Positions 45,401 to 52,004 of a stretch of DNA of 64,000 nt are shown here, piece after piece. Position 1 is the first letter of the stretch; the number at the start of each line of letters is the position of its first letter. Location: the NCBI RefSeq assembly GCF_009807035.1, contig NZ_WUBI01000001.1, positions 682,001-746,000 on the forward strand, in the 5' to 3' direction. A model generated the notes under the pieces. The model searched no databases and had not been told where the DNA came from. It saw only the letters and a list, made by a program, of their open reading frames with translations. The DNA comes from Paenibacillus dendrobii (GTDB lineage Bacteria; Bacillota; Bacilli; Paenibacillales; Paenibacillaceae). The translations under genes were made by a program, and so were the position numbers.

Positions 45401-48400
45401 GTTATCCGCGCACTCCCAAGTCAGGTCAAACTTGGCCGAGCCGCTGTCTATCGATTGGGGAGTATAAACGACATCATTGCTTCGCCATTCGGGCAGCTCC
45501 ATATTTTGCAGCGTAAATACCGAATCGAAAAGCGGATTGCGCCCGTAGTCCCTTTTCACATTCAATAGCTCGACTATTTCTTCATAAGGCACATCCCCGT
45601 GGCCAATAGCCGTGAGCGCCTCCCCATGGACCTGCTTCAACCATTGATCGAATCGCAAACTACTTTGCCCGCGTAAGCGGATCGGAACCATGTTGACGAA
45701 CATCCCGACTACGTTTTGCAGCTCTGGACGTATCCGTCTCGCAGCTGCCGTGCCGACAACGATGTCGGATTCGCCCGTATATTTCGCAAGCAGTGCATAA
45801 TAAATCGAAAGCAGGACGGTGTATAAAGTTACACCCTCGCGTCTAGCCAAAGCCCGAAGCGATCCGGAAAGTTTCGGCTCCAGCTCGAAGCGCTCCATTG
45901 CCCCGCGATAGCTTGGCGTCTGTGGCCTTGGGCGGGGTGATGGTAGGGCCGGAGACGGCACGCCATCCCGAAAAATTTCTCGCCAATAAAGCTTCTGACG
46001 CTCCAGCCAGCCGTCGCTTTGACACGTTTCCTCCCAAAGCGCCATATCCCCACTATGAATGGACAAAGGCTCCGGTACATTCCCCCCGTACAAACTCGTA
46101 AGATCAGACATCAAAATGCCCATCGACGTTCCGTCCGTAATGATATGATGCATATCCAGCAACAGCACACTTGTCTCGCGCTCTAGACGCACAAGCTCCA
46201 TGCGCAGCAGCGGCGCTTGATCCATACGAAACGGCTTCAGGAAGCTGCGCTTCCGAAGCTCAAGTGAAGCCGCGGTCCAGTCACTTCCGTCAATGACGAC
46301 TAGCGGCGGTTCGACCACTTGATCGATGCGCTGCATCACATTGCCTTCATCCATATAAAAGGATGTCCGCAGTGCCGGATGCCGCTCTATCAGAGCCTGC
46401 CACGCTGCGCGGAATCGTTCGATATCGAGCGGGCCCTTCAACTGGACCGCGAACGGCAGATGGTAGCTCAGCAGCCCCGGATTCAACTCTTCCAAAATGA
46501 ACAGCCGCTTTTGCGCCGAGGTCGCCGGATAAACTGTCCGTTCCTCCGCTTTGGCCACCGGTGGAGGAGCGGCGGCAGTTCCTTCGCCCTTTTGCACCTT
46601 TTGCTCCAGTAAAGCGGCCAGCGAACTCACCGTATCGTGCAAAAACAGTTCGGTAAGCGTAAGCTCCACGCCAAAAGACTCTTGCAGCCTGGCGGCGGCA
46701 TAAGCCGCCTTGAGCGAATTGCCTCCTTGCTCAAGAAAGCCGTCTTTCTTGCCTATATAATCCTTTTTCAACACCTCGCGCCAGATGGACATGATCCGCT
46801 CTTCCGTCTCCGTCTTCAAGTCAACATCCCTGCGCAAGACATCGTCGCCTTCCACATCACCCCGCTTAAGCGTGGCCGCCGCTTCCAGTTCCGTCAGCTC
46901 GGCAAGCACTTTGGCAAACTCGCCTTCGCGCAGCGCTTCCGCCAATACGTAGCGTTGAATTTTGCCAGAGGTTGTTTTCGGAATTCGCCGAACGGGGACA
47001 ACAAAAGCAACGTCCAGACCGGCCGATCCGTTCAGCAGTTTTTTCACCTCGGCCATCAGCGGTACAAATCCGCCGATCTTGCCGCGATGCTGAATAAAAA
47101 CTGCGATCGCATCCCGTTTGGTCGTCGCATCCTGAACGGCGGCAATCGCCGTTTTCCCGATTTCTGCTCCTTTTAATCCGCTGATCAACGCTTCCAGGTC
47201 ATGCGGATACACATTTTGCCCGTTGACGAAAATGACGTCCTTCATGCGGCCTGTCACATATAAACACCCTTCCAGCAAGAAACCCAAATCTCCCGTATTC
47301 AGCCAGCCGTCCTGGGAAATCGTTTGCTTGTTTACATCGGGCCGCTTATAGTAGCCGCTTGTAACGTTGCGGCCTCTAATATGAACCAAGCCAATGCTGC
47401 CTGCTGCCGAAGGTTTTCCCGCTTCGTCGCAAATGCGCACCTCGCACTCTTGTACGGGGAAACCCAGCTCGACGATCTCGATGGCGGCATGATCCCCGTG
47501 CGCGGCCATTCGTACAGGCTGTCCGACAGCGAGCGATTGACGATCAAGCAGAACGGTATTCAGGTGATCTTCCGTCCCCGGGAACGTCACGGCCAGACTC
47601 GCTTCCGCAAGTCCGTATACCGGGAAAATGCAATTTCCCTTTAACCCGTACGGCTTCATCGCCTCCAGAAAATCGCGGCAATGTGCGGCCGATATCGGTT
47701 CGGCCCCGTTAAAAATCAGCCTGACGCAAGACAAATCCCATTCCGCCGCTCCTTCCGGCTTCCAATGCTGCAGAAAATGCACATAACCGAAATTCGGCGA
47801 AGAGAGGCATGTCACCTGATGCTTATGCGTAAGTTCCAGCCATTTCATCGGATGAAGTACAAACGTCGAAGTTGGCAAGTGCAACTGATTCATGCCACAA
47901 AACAGCGGCGAAAGATGAAAGCCGATCAGCCCCATATCATGTGTCAGCGGCAGCCAGCTTAGCGAAGAATCCCGCTCCGTTGACTGCGCCCCTTGAATAA
48001 TGGCGCGCATGTTCGACAGAAGATTGCCGTGCGTCAGCACGACACCTTTCGGATCTCCGGTAGAGCCTGATGTAAACTGGATGAATGCGATGTCTGTCTC
48101 GGCTGAATCATACGGCTCAGCCTCGGGGCGGCCTGCATCCGCAGCCGCCGAAAGCACTTCCGCAATCGGCACGCTGCCGGACTCGAGCCAGGCAAGCGCC
48201 TCCTCCTCCCCGTGCTTTAAAGCGTAGGCTTGAATTCCCGGCCAAAGATCTTCATCGCAGAGCAATCTTGGCGCTTCCAGCTGCTTGCATACCTGGATCA
48301 GCTTCTTGCGTCCTTCGTCCGTACGCGCTGCAGTTACAGGTACGGGGACAATGCCGCCGAGCACGCAAGCCCAGAACAGAAGGATAAACCGTTCGTTATC

Positions 48401-48592
48401 TTCCGTCTGCATGACGGCAAAGTCTCCTGGCCCAAGGCCCCGCTCGCGAAGCAGATGGAGCGCCCTTCCGGCCAATGTAAGTAATTGGCCGTACGACAAG
48501 TAGCGCTCCTGGCTGCTTTCGCAAAATAAAATGCCCGCATCGTTTTCCTTGCGCGCCAGCAATACGCCGGACAAATTACGGATGGTTCTCAT
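36452..48592 (-). CDS. NRPS with acyl-AMP ligase loading: AL-T-(C-A-T)x3-partial C
   Basis: 4046 aa. Acyl-AMP ligase 1-560 (FTSGSTGDPKG at 173; fatty-acyl type) and carrier Ser626 (GGNSL) load a starter acid. C 687-1110 (HHIITDG at 815), A 1135-1635 with code DGFFLGVVFK (isoleucine-like), T Ser1674. C 1730-2150 (HHIAADG at 1856), A 2180-2685 with DVWHFSLVDK (serine), T Ser2740. C 2795-3215 (HHIVADG at 2921), A 3240-3740 with the same serine code, T Ser3787. No epimerisation domain. Residues about 3850-4046 resemble only the C-terminal lobe of a condensation domain and lack HHxxxDG; probably a docking or inert remnant ahead of the KS of the next protein. Predicted intermediate: acyl-Ile-Ser-Ser. 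It starts 28 nt after panD with a GGAGGG site. Confidence 0.93.
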   Translation of the reverse strand: MRTIRNLSGVLLARKENDAGILFCESSQERYLSYGQLLTLAGRALHLLRERGLGPGDFAVMQTEDNERFILLFWACVLGGIVPVPVTAARTDEGRKKLIQVCKQLEAPRLLCDEDLWPGIQAYALKHGEEEALAWLESGSVPIAEVLSAAADAGRPEAEPYDSAETDIAFIQFTSGSTGDPKGVVLTHGNLLSNMRAIIQGAQSTERDSSLSWLPLTHDMGLIGFHLSPLFCGMNQLHLPTSTFVLHPMKWLELTHKHQVTCLSSPNFGYVHFLQHWKPEGAAEWDLSCVRLIFNGAEPISAAHCRDFLEAMKPYGLKGNCIFPVYGLAEASLAVTFPGTEDHLNTVLLDRQSLAVGQPVRMAAHGDHAAIEIVELGFPVQECEVRICDEAGKPSAAGSIGLVHIRGRNVTSGYYKRPDVNKQTISQDGWLNTGDLGFLLEGCLYVTGRMKDVIFVNGQNVYPHDLEALISGLKGAEIGKTAIAAVQDATTKRDAIAVFIQHRGKIGGFVPLMAEVKKLLNGSAGLDVAFVVPVRRIPKTTSGKIQRYVLAEALREGEFAKVLAELTELEAAATLKRGDVEGDDVLRRDVDLKTETEERIMSIWREVLKKDYIGKKDGFLEQGGNSLKAAYAAARLQESFGVELTLTELFLHDTVSSLAALLEQKVQKGEGTAAAPPPVAKAEERTVYPATSAQKRLFILEELNPGLLSYHLPFAVQLKGPLDIERFRAAWQALIERHPALRTSFYMDEGNVMQRIDQVVEPPLVVIDGSDWTAASLELRKRSFLKPFRMDQAPLLRMELVRLERETSVLLLDMHHIITDGTSMGILMSDLTSLYGGNVPEPLSIHSGDMALWEETCQSDGWLERQKLYWREIFRDGVPSPALPSPRPRPQTPSYRGAMERFELEPKLSGSLRALARREGVTLYTVLLSIYYALLAKYTGESDIVVGTAAARRIRPELQNVVGMFVNMVPIRLRGQSSLRFDQWLKQVHGEALTAIGHGDVPYEEIVELLNVKRDYGRNPLFDSVFTLQNMELPEWRSNDVVYTPQSIDSGSAKFDLTWECADNGDSIAFMLEYALDLYDEQATAQLARHYVALARAVAAQPHATLGELDPVDAGELERLLRLSRSFAAPPQELSVHRLFERQAVETPQQIAVEMGEQAYTYSELNERANRFARTLARRGVAPGSKVALLLRRSPDMITAILAVLKAGAVYVPIDPKYPEERILFMLQDTEARTIVAAAATVDISARLAGDRFDVVDMDGLDTRWDGESDHDLDIDGSADDLAYIMYTSGSTGKPKGIMTTHRNVSRVAVHTDYVSISENDALLQLSNYAFDGSTFDVYGALLNGAKLTLVGEEEVADVMRLTELIESRGITVFFVTTALFNTLVDHGLESLHGLRHILFGGERASTPHIRKALRVLGPGVLLHVYGPTETTVFATCYRITETWDGQETATVPIGAPIARSETLVLNDEGRLQPDWVPGELWIAGDGVASGYVNLPEQTASKFRPHPFREGETVYGTGDLVRRLPDGNLEFLDRIDSQVKMRGYRIELGEIESRLLDCEGVKEAFVALIENDGAPYLCAYIVAEQTQEQENVRSQLTGKLPAFMIPSAFVLLEKLPLNTNGKVDKKSLPAPERTVPYEAPATNTEIIVAGLWQEVLHAEQVGALDHFFEHGGHSLKAAALTSALYKHCRVRMPLHEIFKLPTVREQAAWIDRAAKETYEPVVGAPTAESYPLSPSQRRMFLAESMADIGLTYHIPLALKLTGAVGETRIELALRKLIERHEPLRTSYHWIDGVPAQIVHDSAAFVLQTAELAKTPLPECLSEFFRPLELAAAPLLAACFCRPESEGAEAYLLLNIHHIAADGISVKLLLEELTALIDGAELVSPALHYKDFAIWQERQSSSERTSASRAFWTEQLAEPPAPLDMPLDRPRGDRQTFAGDTYTFHIPVALAKRLKETAASVGASMNSLLFAGYALLLKGMTHQSEFAIGSLAAGRTHPDTAQMIGMFNQFLPIRMRVVDEQSILAFVGETHERLLAAYEHGDVSFEHMIEAARYTHDPSRNPLFDTMLIVHNQFEDVKLAARGDGWSMEPLPVSHGTSKLDFKLDLYSDGEGGLRAELEYNTGLFHKSTMERLAARLLYILEQTVASPGLICGDVAMVTPAEEAAFAVWNDTGHPYPVEKTIHGWFAESARRWPDSPAVRSAEGSLTYGELNERAERMAAVLRGKGVTVETIVPIAAQRSLSMLIAIMAVLKAGGAYLPIDPEHPPVRIRSILEDSGARLLLVGAKWIHTLPAYQGETLDLDALASAAASELPKEEETDLSPQSGPENLAYVIYTSGSTGKPKGVMVEHRAVINRLNWMQTAYPLNERDVILQKTPITFDVSVWELFWWSFAGASLYLLEPGGEKELPSMLRAIEEQAVTVMHFVPSMLGVFLPYAADSGRGVELGSLRYVFTSGEALKPAHVAGFYNLMERGGSQCRLINLYGPTEATVDVSYYDCLDAGASKIPIGKPIDNIRLYIVDERMRPQPIGVSGELCIAGAGLARGYRNRPDLTEQSFVPNPFATGEKLYLTGDRARWLPDGNIEYMGRFDHQVKLRGLRIECGEIEHALLLQAEVRDAVVTSVADHAGEPALCAYLVTADGQVPEESNLRAALKELLPEYMIPSYFVAMEAFPLSPSGKADRSRLPQPRFVEPAACGEAPATSTEQRLAELWREVLGLAASRQDESSVIGREAHFFQLGGHSLRAAQLAGLIEQHYGAAFAMKDVFDAPLLREMAARIDNAAPKRAEVIPRAESQPFYPMSLAQNRLFVLQQLYPGSTAYNLPFVLNLTGKLDQDRLYEAIQGLIDRHEPLRTSFDWADGKPVQRIHERVSFGLAVHPLMDAADLNTFARAVVRPFDLRKAPLIRAFLATDGESRHTLLLDIHHIVADGVSMNVMAHDFEQLYRGASLQPLPIHYKDAAVWQQKWMTSDAKEEQEQYWAFRLAGTLPVLQLPTDYPRPVEQSFEGAKLALPISAELIEGIETAAEQWGVTPFHIWLAAYHTLLHLMTGQNDLIVGTPIAGRFHPATETLVGMFVNTLPIRSFPSSELSFRAFAEQIKENALAALDNGLLPFEHMVSMLDVPRDLSRNPLFDTMFVMQHMEAVQAVADTLQFEAQITDNRVSKLDLTFEIADQGAKGAALTIEYATALFKEDSIRRMAEWYFRIVCLALAEPERPLGEIGLQGAEAALKQSEAFNRTAASYANGDTVEVYLERQAAKTPKAVAVVSEDGALTYAELNRKSNQLAQVLRKQGVKRDERVAVVMDRSLEMMIAIYGVLKAGGAYVPITPGLPPERIRYMLDNSGAKLVLTKGKAPEGLEMFLPFIDVLEALALERDDFPVEKLHDSHSLAYVLYTSGSTGHPKGVMIEHHSVVNRIGWMQKQYALDASGVIMQKTPITFDVSVWELFWWSFAGAKLVLLPPGGEKDPALMMETIARHGVTTMHFVPSMLHLFLEHSGLLRGEARLESLKYVFASGEALTLDQVQRFRERIGVPFDARLVNLYGPTEATVDVSYYDCSDGDIPIQVPIGKPIDNISLYIVSEAMKLQPVGIAGELCISGAGLARGYIGRPDLTKEKFVSNPFVADGLMYRTGDLARWLPDGTIEYLGRIDHQVKIRGQRIECGEIEHVLLGHPVVSEAVVMKRDAISGSEYLCAYIVCSEPVDHQELRDFAALRLPDYMVPQVVMELTTMPLSSNGKIDRKALPEPDQAADSSTPFVKATSDIELAITSVWREILQRDDFGIHHRFFDVGGESLLLVRAHQRLEELYPGALGVTDLFTYPTIASLATYLESRNRELAIWNWSGLLVADDCVNTGYAAERIGSIQFQLDRAVAEGLAELAASRSVTVEAAAYAVYLYFWRGESGMDRLTLPAMTVSGLIAPKEIDFMEVRDFDTLLRHAAKRASAGECYTARQIRKQPQAESGFALFPLFAGAAQHGFKEREALLERFDIVLYMNGAAVPSGEEGPELSGVWTYNARHLGKEAVLDWASAYLELLSSVVEQYRAAQGSAVPGA

Positions 48593-48620
48593 AGTGTGCA
48601 GCCCTCCGTTCTGTGTTTTA

Positions 48621-49004
48621 TCACACCGTTGTGGAATGCAGTTCTTGATAATCCCCCGTTACGATGCGATTATGCTCGTCCATAATGACGACATCCGGAC
48701 GATACGTGCGGGCTACCGACTCCTCCATCATCGCGTAAGAAATAATAATGACGCGGTCTCCCGGCTGCACCAGTCTGGCTGCGGCGCCGTTCAAGCAAAC
48801 CATCCCTGAGCCTCTTGGGCCGGTTATGACATACGTCTCCAATCTGGCTCCGTTATTTATATTGACAACTTGTACTTTTTCGTTCTCCAGAATGTTTGAT
48901 GCATCCAAAATATCCTGATCGATGGTTATGCTTCCTACATAATTCAAATTGGCTTCCGTCACGACAGCTTGGTGAATTTTGGACTTATGCATCTCTCTAA
49001 ACAT
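48621..49004 (-). CDS. panD: Aspartate 1-decarboxylase
   Basis: 127 aa, the usual PanD length. It decarboxylates L-aspartate to beta-alanine with a pyruvoyl cofactor formed by self-cleavage between Gly24 and Ser25 in YVGSITID; Lys9, Thr57-type residues and the central [17 protein letters not shown] segment are conserved. Normally it serves pantothenate synthesis beside panB and panC; here those are absent and it is the first gene of the NRPS-PKS operon, 28 nt before the loading NRPS. It may supply beta-alanine as a building block, or for phosphopantetheine supply. CAAGGAGAG precedes the ATG. The upstream dyad at 49061-49076 is a candidate operator for the operon. Confidence 0.95.
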   Translation of the reverse strand: MFREMHKSKIHQAVVTEANLNYVGSITIDQDILDASNILENEKVQVVNINNGARLETYVITGPRGSGMVCLNGAAARLVQPGDRVIIISYAMMEESVARTYRPDVVIMDEHNRIVTGDYQELHSTTV

Positions 49005-49060
49005 AAATACACTCTCCTTGTGGGGTGGTGTTAAGAAAAATAAAACATAGCTAACTCCTT

Positions 49061-49076
49061 AATAACGAACGTTATT
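49061..49076. promoter_or_regulatory. Inverted repeat upstream of panD, candidate operator
   Basis: AATAACG-AA-CGTTATT, 7-bp exact arms, 57 bp before the panD start. It is the only clear dyad in the region expected to hold the promoter of the whole biosynthetic operon. No regulator gene lies in the cluster, so the binder is unknown. I could not fix convincing -35/-10 boxes. Confidence 0.4.
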
Positions 49077-49203
49077 TACCTAATATTCCTTTGTAAGGAA
49101 CATCCAGAGTACTAAACCGTTCAAAAAAAAAGAAATTCTGCGGCAAATTCATGCCAAAGTAGCTGTTCATACAGAATAAGCAAGTTTATGCTTATGTGTG
49201 GGA

Positions 49204-49330
49204 TCATGCTGAATGGGTTATTTCTTTCGATTGTGAGGGGTTCATGTTGACTCGCAAGTTCATGATTTAGGACGAGGTCATGCTAATTAGGCAGCTCAAT
49301 CCTATTGTGCGGGTACAAGTTGATTGGGAA
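49204..49330. repeat. Irregular short repeats in the region upstream of panD
   Basis: TCATGCTGAAT, TCATGTTGACT, TCATGATTTAG, TCATGCTAATT and ACAAGTTGATT follow one another at 49204, 49242, 49260, 49278 and 49314. The unit is about 11 nt with variable spacing. Apart from this, the 600-bp gap (49005-49602) has no gene that I can support. Confidence 0.35.
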
Positions 49331-49602
49331 TTCTGTCAGTTAGAAATAAAAAAATGGGTTTTTGCATCGCAGCAGCTCATCATACGAGCAGATCAGTGTT
49401 TCGCAGGGGGAAAAATCATGATGTTTAATTAGGTGTGGCGGTAATGAGTTAAAGTGATGAAGCGTGTAAGCGTGATGAATATTTTTCTCTCGTACAGGAA
49501 ATTTCTTACAACCTACATTTATAGTAGTACTAAACTTTTACTTGCGATAGGGAGACAATCCTATAATAGAGGGGGAAATTCTTTTACTATTTTTGAGCAT
49601 CC

Positions 49603-50664
49603 CTACCAAAAATTGAGAGCTCTATGCAGAAAAGCATTTCCGCTTTTGCTTGAAAACAGCAGCTTGACAAACAAAAACAGATTAAAAATCGTAACTTTGT
49701 AACGCAGGGATTGGCGGCAATAGCGGAGCGCTTTTTTGCGGTCGTAACGGTTCAAATAGCTGAGCGTATAATATTTGCTTGCGATGCCGATGTCGATGTA
49801 AGAGATCTGTTTGGCTTTTTTGCTGACGGAATCGGACTGGACGACCAAATCCCGGATATGCTCGCGTACCTTGATAGATTTGAAGCTAAGTCCCTCGATT
49901 TTTATATATATTTCCTCGTTGAGATGAATTGTATCGGGATCAAGCTGCCAGCGGTCGCAGAAGAAATAGAGGCTGTCGGGCGACTCCCGGTAGACGGAAT
50001 GAGGTTTGGTTTGCAGCGCAATTCTGTAATTGTCGAAAAAGCGGAGCAGATAGGTCGTATCTTCCCCCAGATAAAAATGTTCGTTAATCAAGCCGACTTC
50101 GTCCAACAGCTTCCGACGGAATACCATCGTGTTTAGTTGAAAAAAATTGCGCGTATGCGACAAAAACGCCTCGAACAATCCTTTTTCGAATATAATCGAA
50201 TCTCCGTCATTCCATGTTTCGAACTTGGTTCGCATAGAATGCAACAAATACCGCTCAACCTCATTGTCGAAATTGTAGGAAGTAATATCCCCGTGCTGTT
50301 CCACCCATAGCGCGAAGCTGATATCCGCTTTCGTCACCGCATGCGTCCTCATGCTGTCGGTCAAATGGCAAGGATACCATTCGTCATCAGAATCAAGAAA
50401 CGCCAAATATTCGCCCTGCGCCGCCAGCATTCCCGTGTTTCGCGCGCCGCCCGGTCCTTTTTCCCGTTCATTGCACACATAACGGATTCGCGCATCTTTG
50501 CGTGTCCACTCGCGGATTACCTCTTCCGTATGATCCGTGCTTCGGTCATCAACGACGATCAGTTCCCAGTTCACGTAAGACTGGCGGAAGACGGACTCGA
50601 TCGCGCCGGAAATGATCTGCGCCCGATTATACGTTGGCATTACAATGCTTATTAACTGCTCCAT
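49603..50664 (-). CDS. Family 2 glycosyltransferase
   Basis: 353 aa. GT-A fold at residues 1-230: ISIVMPTYNRAQIISGAIES, VVDDRSTDHTEEVI, GGARNTGMLAAQGEYLAFLDSDDEW with the DxD-type metal site, and a possible acceptor region GEDTTYLLRFF (ED of the catalytic base). The C-terminal 120 residues are basic with a tail FNLFLFVKLLFSSKSG that could bind membrane. It transfers a sugar from a nucleotide donor, likely to a surface glycan. The ATG follows GGAGTGA. It lies 599 bp upstream of panD on the same strand, too far to assume membership in the NRPS operon, though glycosylation of the product is possible. Confidence 0.85.
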   Translation of the reverse strand: MEQLISIVMPTYNRAQIISGAIESVFRQSYVNWELIVVDDRSTDHTEEVIREWTRKDARIRYVCNEREKGPGGARNTGMLAAQGEYLAFLDSDDEWYPCHLTDSMRTHAVTKADISFALWVEQHGDITSYNFDNEVERYLLHSMRTKFETWNDGDSIIFEKGLFEAFLSHTRNFFQLNTMVFRRKLLDEVGLINEHFYLGEDTTYLLRFFDNYRIALQTKPHSVYRESPDSLYFFCDRWQLDPDTIHLNEEIYIKIEGLSFKSIKVREHIRDLVVQSDSVSKKAKQISYIDIGIASKYYTLSYLNRYDRKKALRYCRQSLRYKVTIFNLFLFVKLLFSSKSGNAFLHRALNFW

Positions 50665-50867
50665 TCACTTCACTCCAATCGTTACAAAATATATGCCTTA
50701 AATCATCGTCAGTGTAATTGCGTAAGCGGGAAGCCGTCAAGTCCAACAAGCACACATCGGTTTAAGCACGAGCTGAATATGAATTCTTATTTAAGAAAAA
50801 TTTAGTGCTAAATCATTAAGGTGTTTGAGGCTTTTAGTGTTTAAATTAGATCGTACCCTGAACTATG

Positions 50868-50940
50868 AGTTTACGTTGAAACAAGCAAGAGTGCATGAAA
50901 TCAAATCTACTTGAAAACCGTCCTCATTTACGTGAAACCA
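50868..50940. repeat. Short irregular repeats between glycosyltransferase and PIG-L genes
   Basis: TTACGTTGAAAC, GCATGAAATC, CTACTTGAAAAC and TTACGTGAAACC occur at about 50871, 50893, 50907 and 50929, a spacing of roughly 14 to 22 nt. The rest of the gap 50665-51176 holds only the terminator-like repeat at 50960-51021. Confidence 0.3.
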
Positions 50941-50959
50941 TATATATTTTTGGCTTGAA

Positions 50960-51021
50960 CATATATCGTTAAAACAAAAAAAGCCGCAGTTACGCGACTT
51001 TTAAACAGATATGTTCCTGTC
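50960..51021. repeat. Dispersed terminator-like repeat, copy 2
   Basis: ATCGTTAAAACAAAAAAAGC, loop, then GCGACTTTTAAAC and TATGTTCCTGTC. Nearly the same as copy 1 (2625-2685). It lies about 160 nt past the PIG-L stop and probably terminates the long carbohydrate operon on the minus strand. Confidence 0.6.
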
Positions 51022-51176
51022 ACGAGGCAGCGTTTAGCTGTGATCAAAGCTCTCGTTGCAGCATTTCTCTCAAGTTCAGCTCGGAGTCCTGACCTGTTTA
51101 GGAAATACCTCTCCGGTAATATTATTCATCTCATTAAATATTAACCCCATTGCCGACAAGATCCGACAAATTCGTA

Positions 51177-51989
51177 TCACTTTTTAAGCATGGGAAGCAG
51201 TGTCCGTATCTCATCCTCACTCCATTGACGGCGGTTATACTCTGCAATCTCGAAGGGTTCCGCATATTGAATACCGGCGCTCTTGTCTTTGCCATACCAT
51301 TGTTCCAGTGCCGGAATCATCTCTTCAGATACATGAAAAAATGGACTCCAGTACTCAAGAATAAACTCTCTTCGCAGCTCCCAGCCCTCCGGAACAAGAT
51401 GATCGATTCCTTGCTGCCATGGAGCTAGTTCATAAAACTGCGTTGCATGGGCGTCGCATCCCAACAGCTTCTTTTCCAGCACGGAAGTAATGTCGACGAC
51501 AATATCCGCCTTGTAGTTTTTTCGGGCCGAGAAGTCGGGCATCAGCAAAAACAGCGGCTCCTTCTCGAAGGATGCAGCACCGCCGGCTACGTATTCTGCG
51601 GCTTCACGTACAATTCTTCCGGCATTGCGATTGTCGAAATGACCACCGCCATGTCCGTGGAAGGTAATGACGATGTCGGCCTCCCACTCGCGGATATGCT
51701 CAATCACTCGATCCCGATTTTCTGGGGTAGGTACAAGCCAGCCATCAGAAATATTCCATATGGTATACTTCTGAACGCCAAGCCGCTCTGCGGCTAATAG
51801 AGCTTCTTGATGTCTGCGTTTTGCAAGTTCAGGTCCTTTGTAATCGTAGTGCCCGATATCGCCGTTCGTCAGCGTCAAAAATTGAACCCGGTGTCCCAAC
51901 TCGGCAAACAAGGCCACTGTACCGCCGGCATATTCCTCAGGCTCATCCGGGTGAGCCGCAATGATTAGTACGTTCAACAAGTTTGACAT
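51177..51989 (-). CDS. PIG-L family (LmbE-like) deacetylase
   Basis: 270 aa. Zinc site: AAHPDEPEEYAGG (about residues 11-23), a slightly changed form of the usual AHPDDE, and a histidine-rich loop FHGHGGGHFDNRNAGR near residues 109-124. Family members remove N-acetyl from GlcNAc-linked substrates (GlcNAc-inositol, bacillithiol precursor, chito-oligosaccharides). As the last gene of a sugar-import operon, it probably deacetylates the imported compound or its breakdown product. GAGGAGAT precedes the ATG; it starts 15 nt after the Gfo/Idh/MocA gene. Confidence 0.85.
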   Translation of the reverse strand: MSNLLNVLIIAAHPDEPEEYAGGTVALFAELGHRVQFLTLTNGDIGHYDYKGPELAKRRHQEALLAAERLGVQKYTIWNISDGWLVPTPENRDRVIEHIREWEADIVITFHGHGGGHFDNRNAGRIVREAAEYVAGGAASFEKEPLFLLMPDFSARKNYKADIVVDITSVLEKKLLGCDAHATQFYELAPWQQGIDHLVPEGWELRREFILEYWSPFFHVSEEMIPALEQWYGKDKSAGIQYAEPFEIAEYNRRQWSEDEIRTLLPMLKK

Positions 51990-52004
51990 AAGAAATCTCC
52001 TCCA

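Noticed and set aside
49200..49330. CRISPR array
   Set aside because: The repeats are too short and unequal, spacers are irregular, and no cas gene is in the window.
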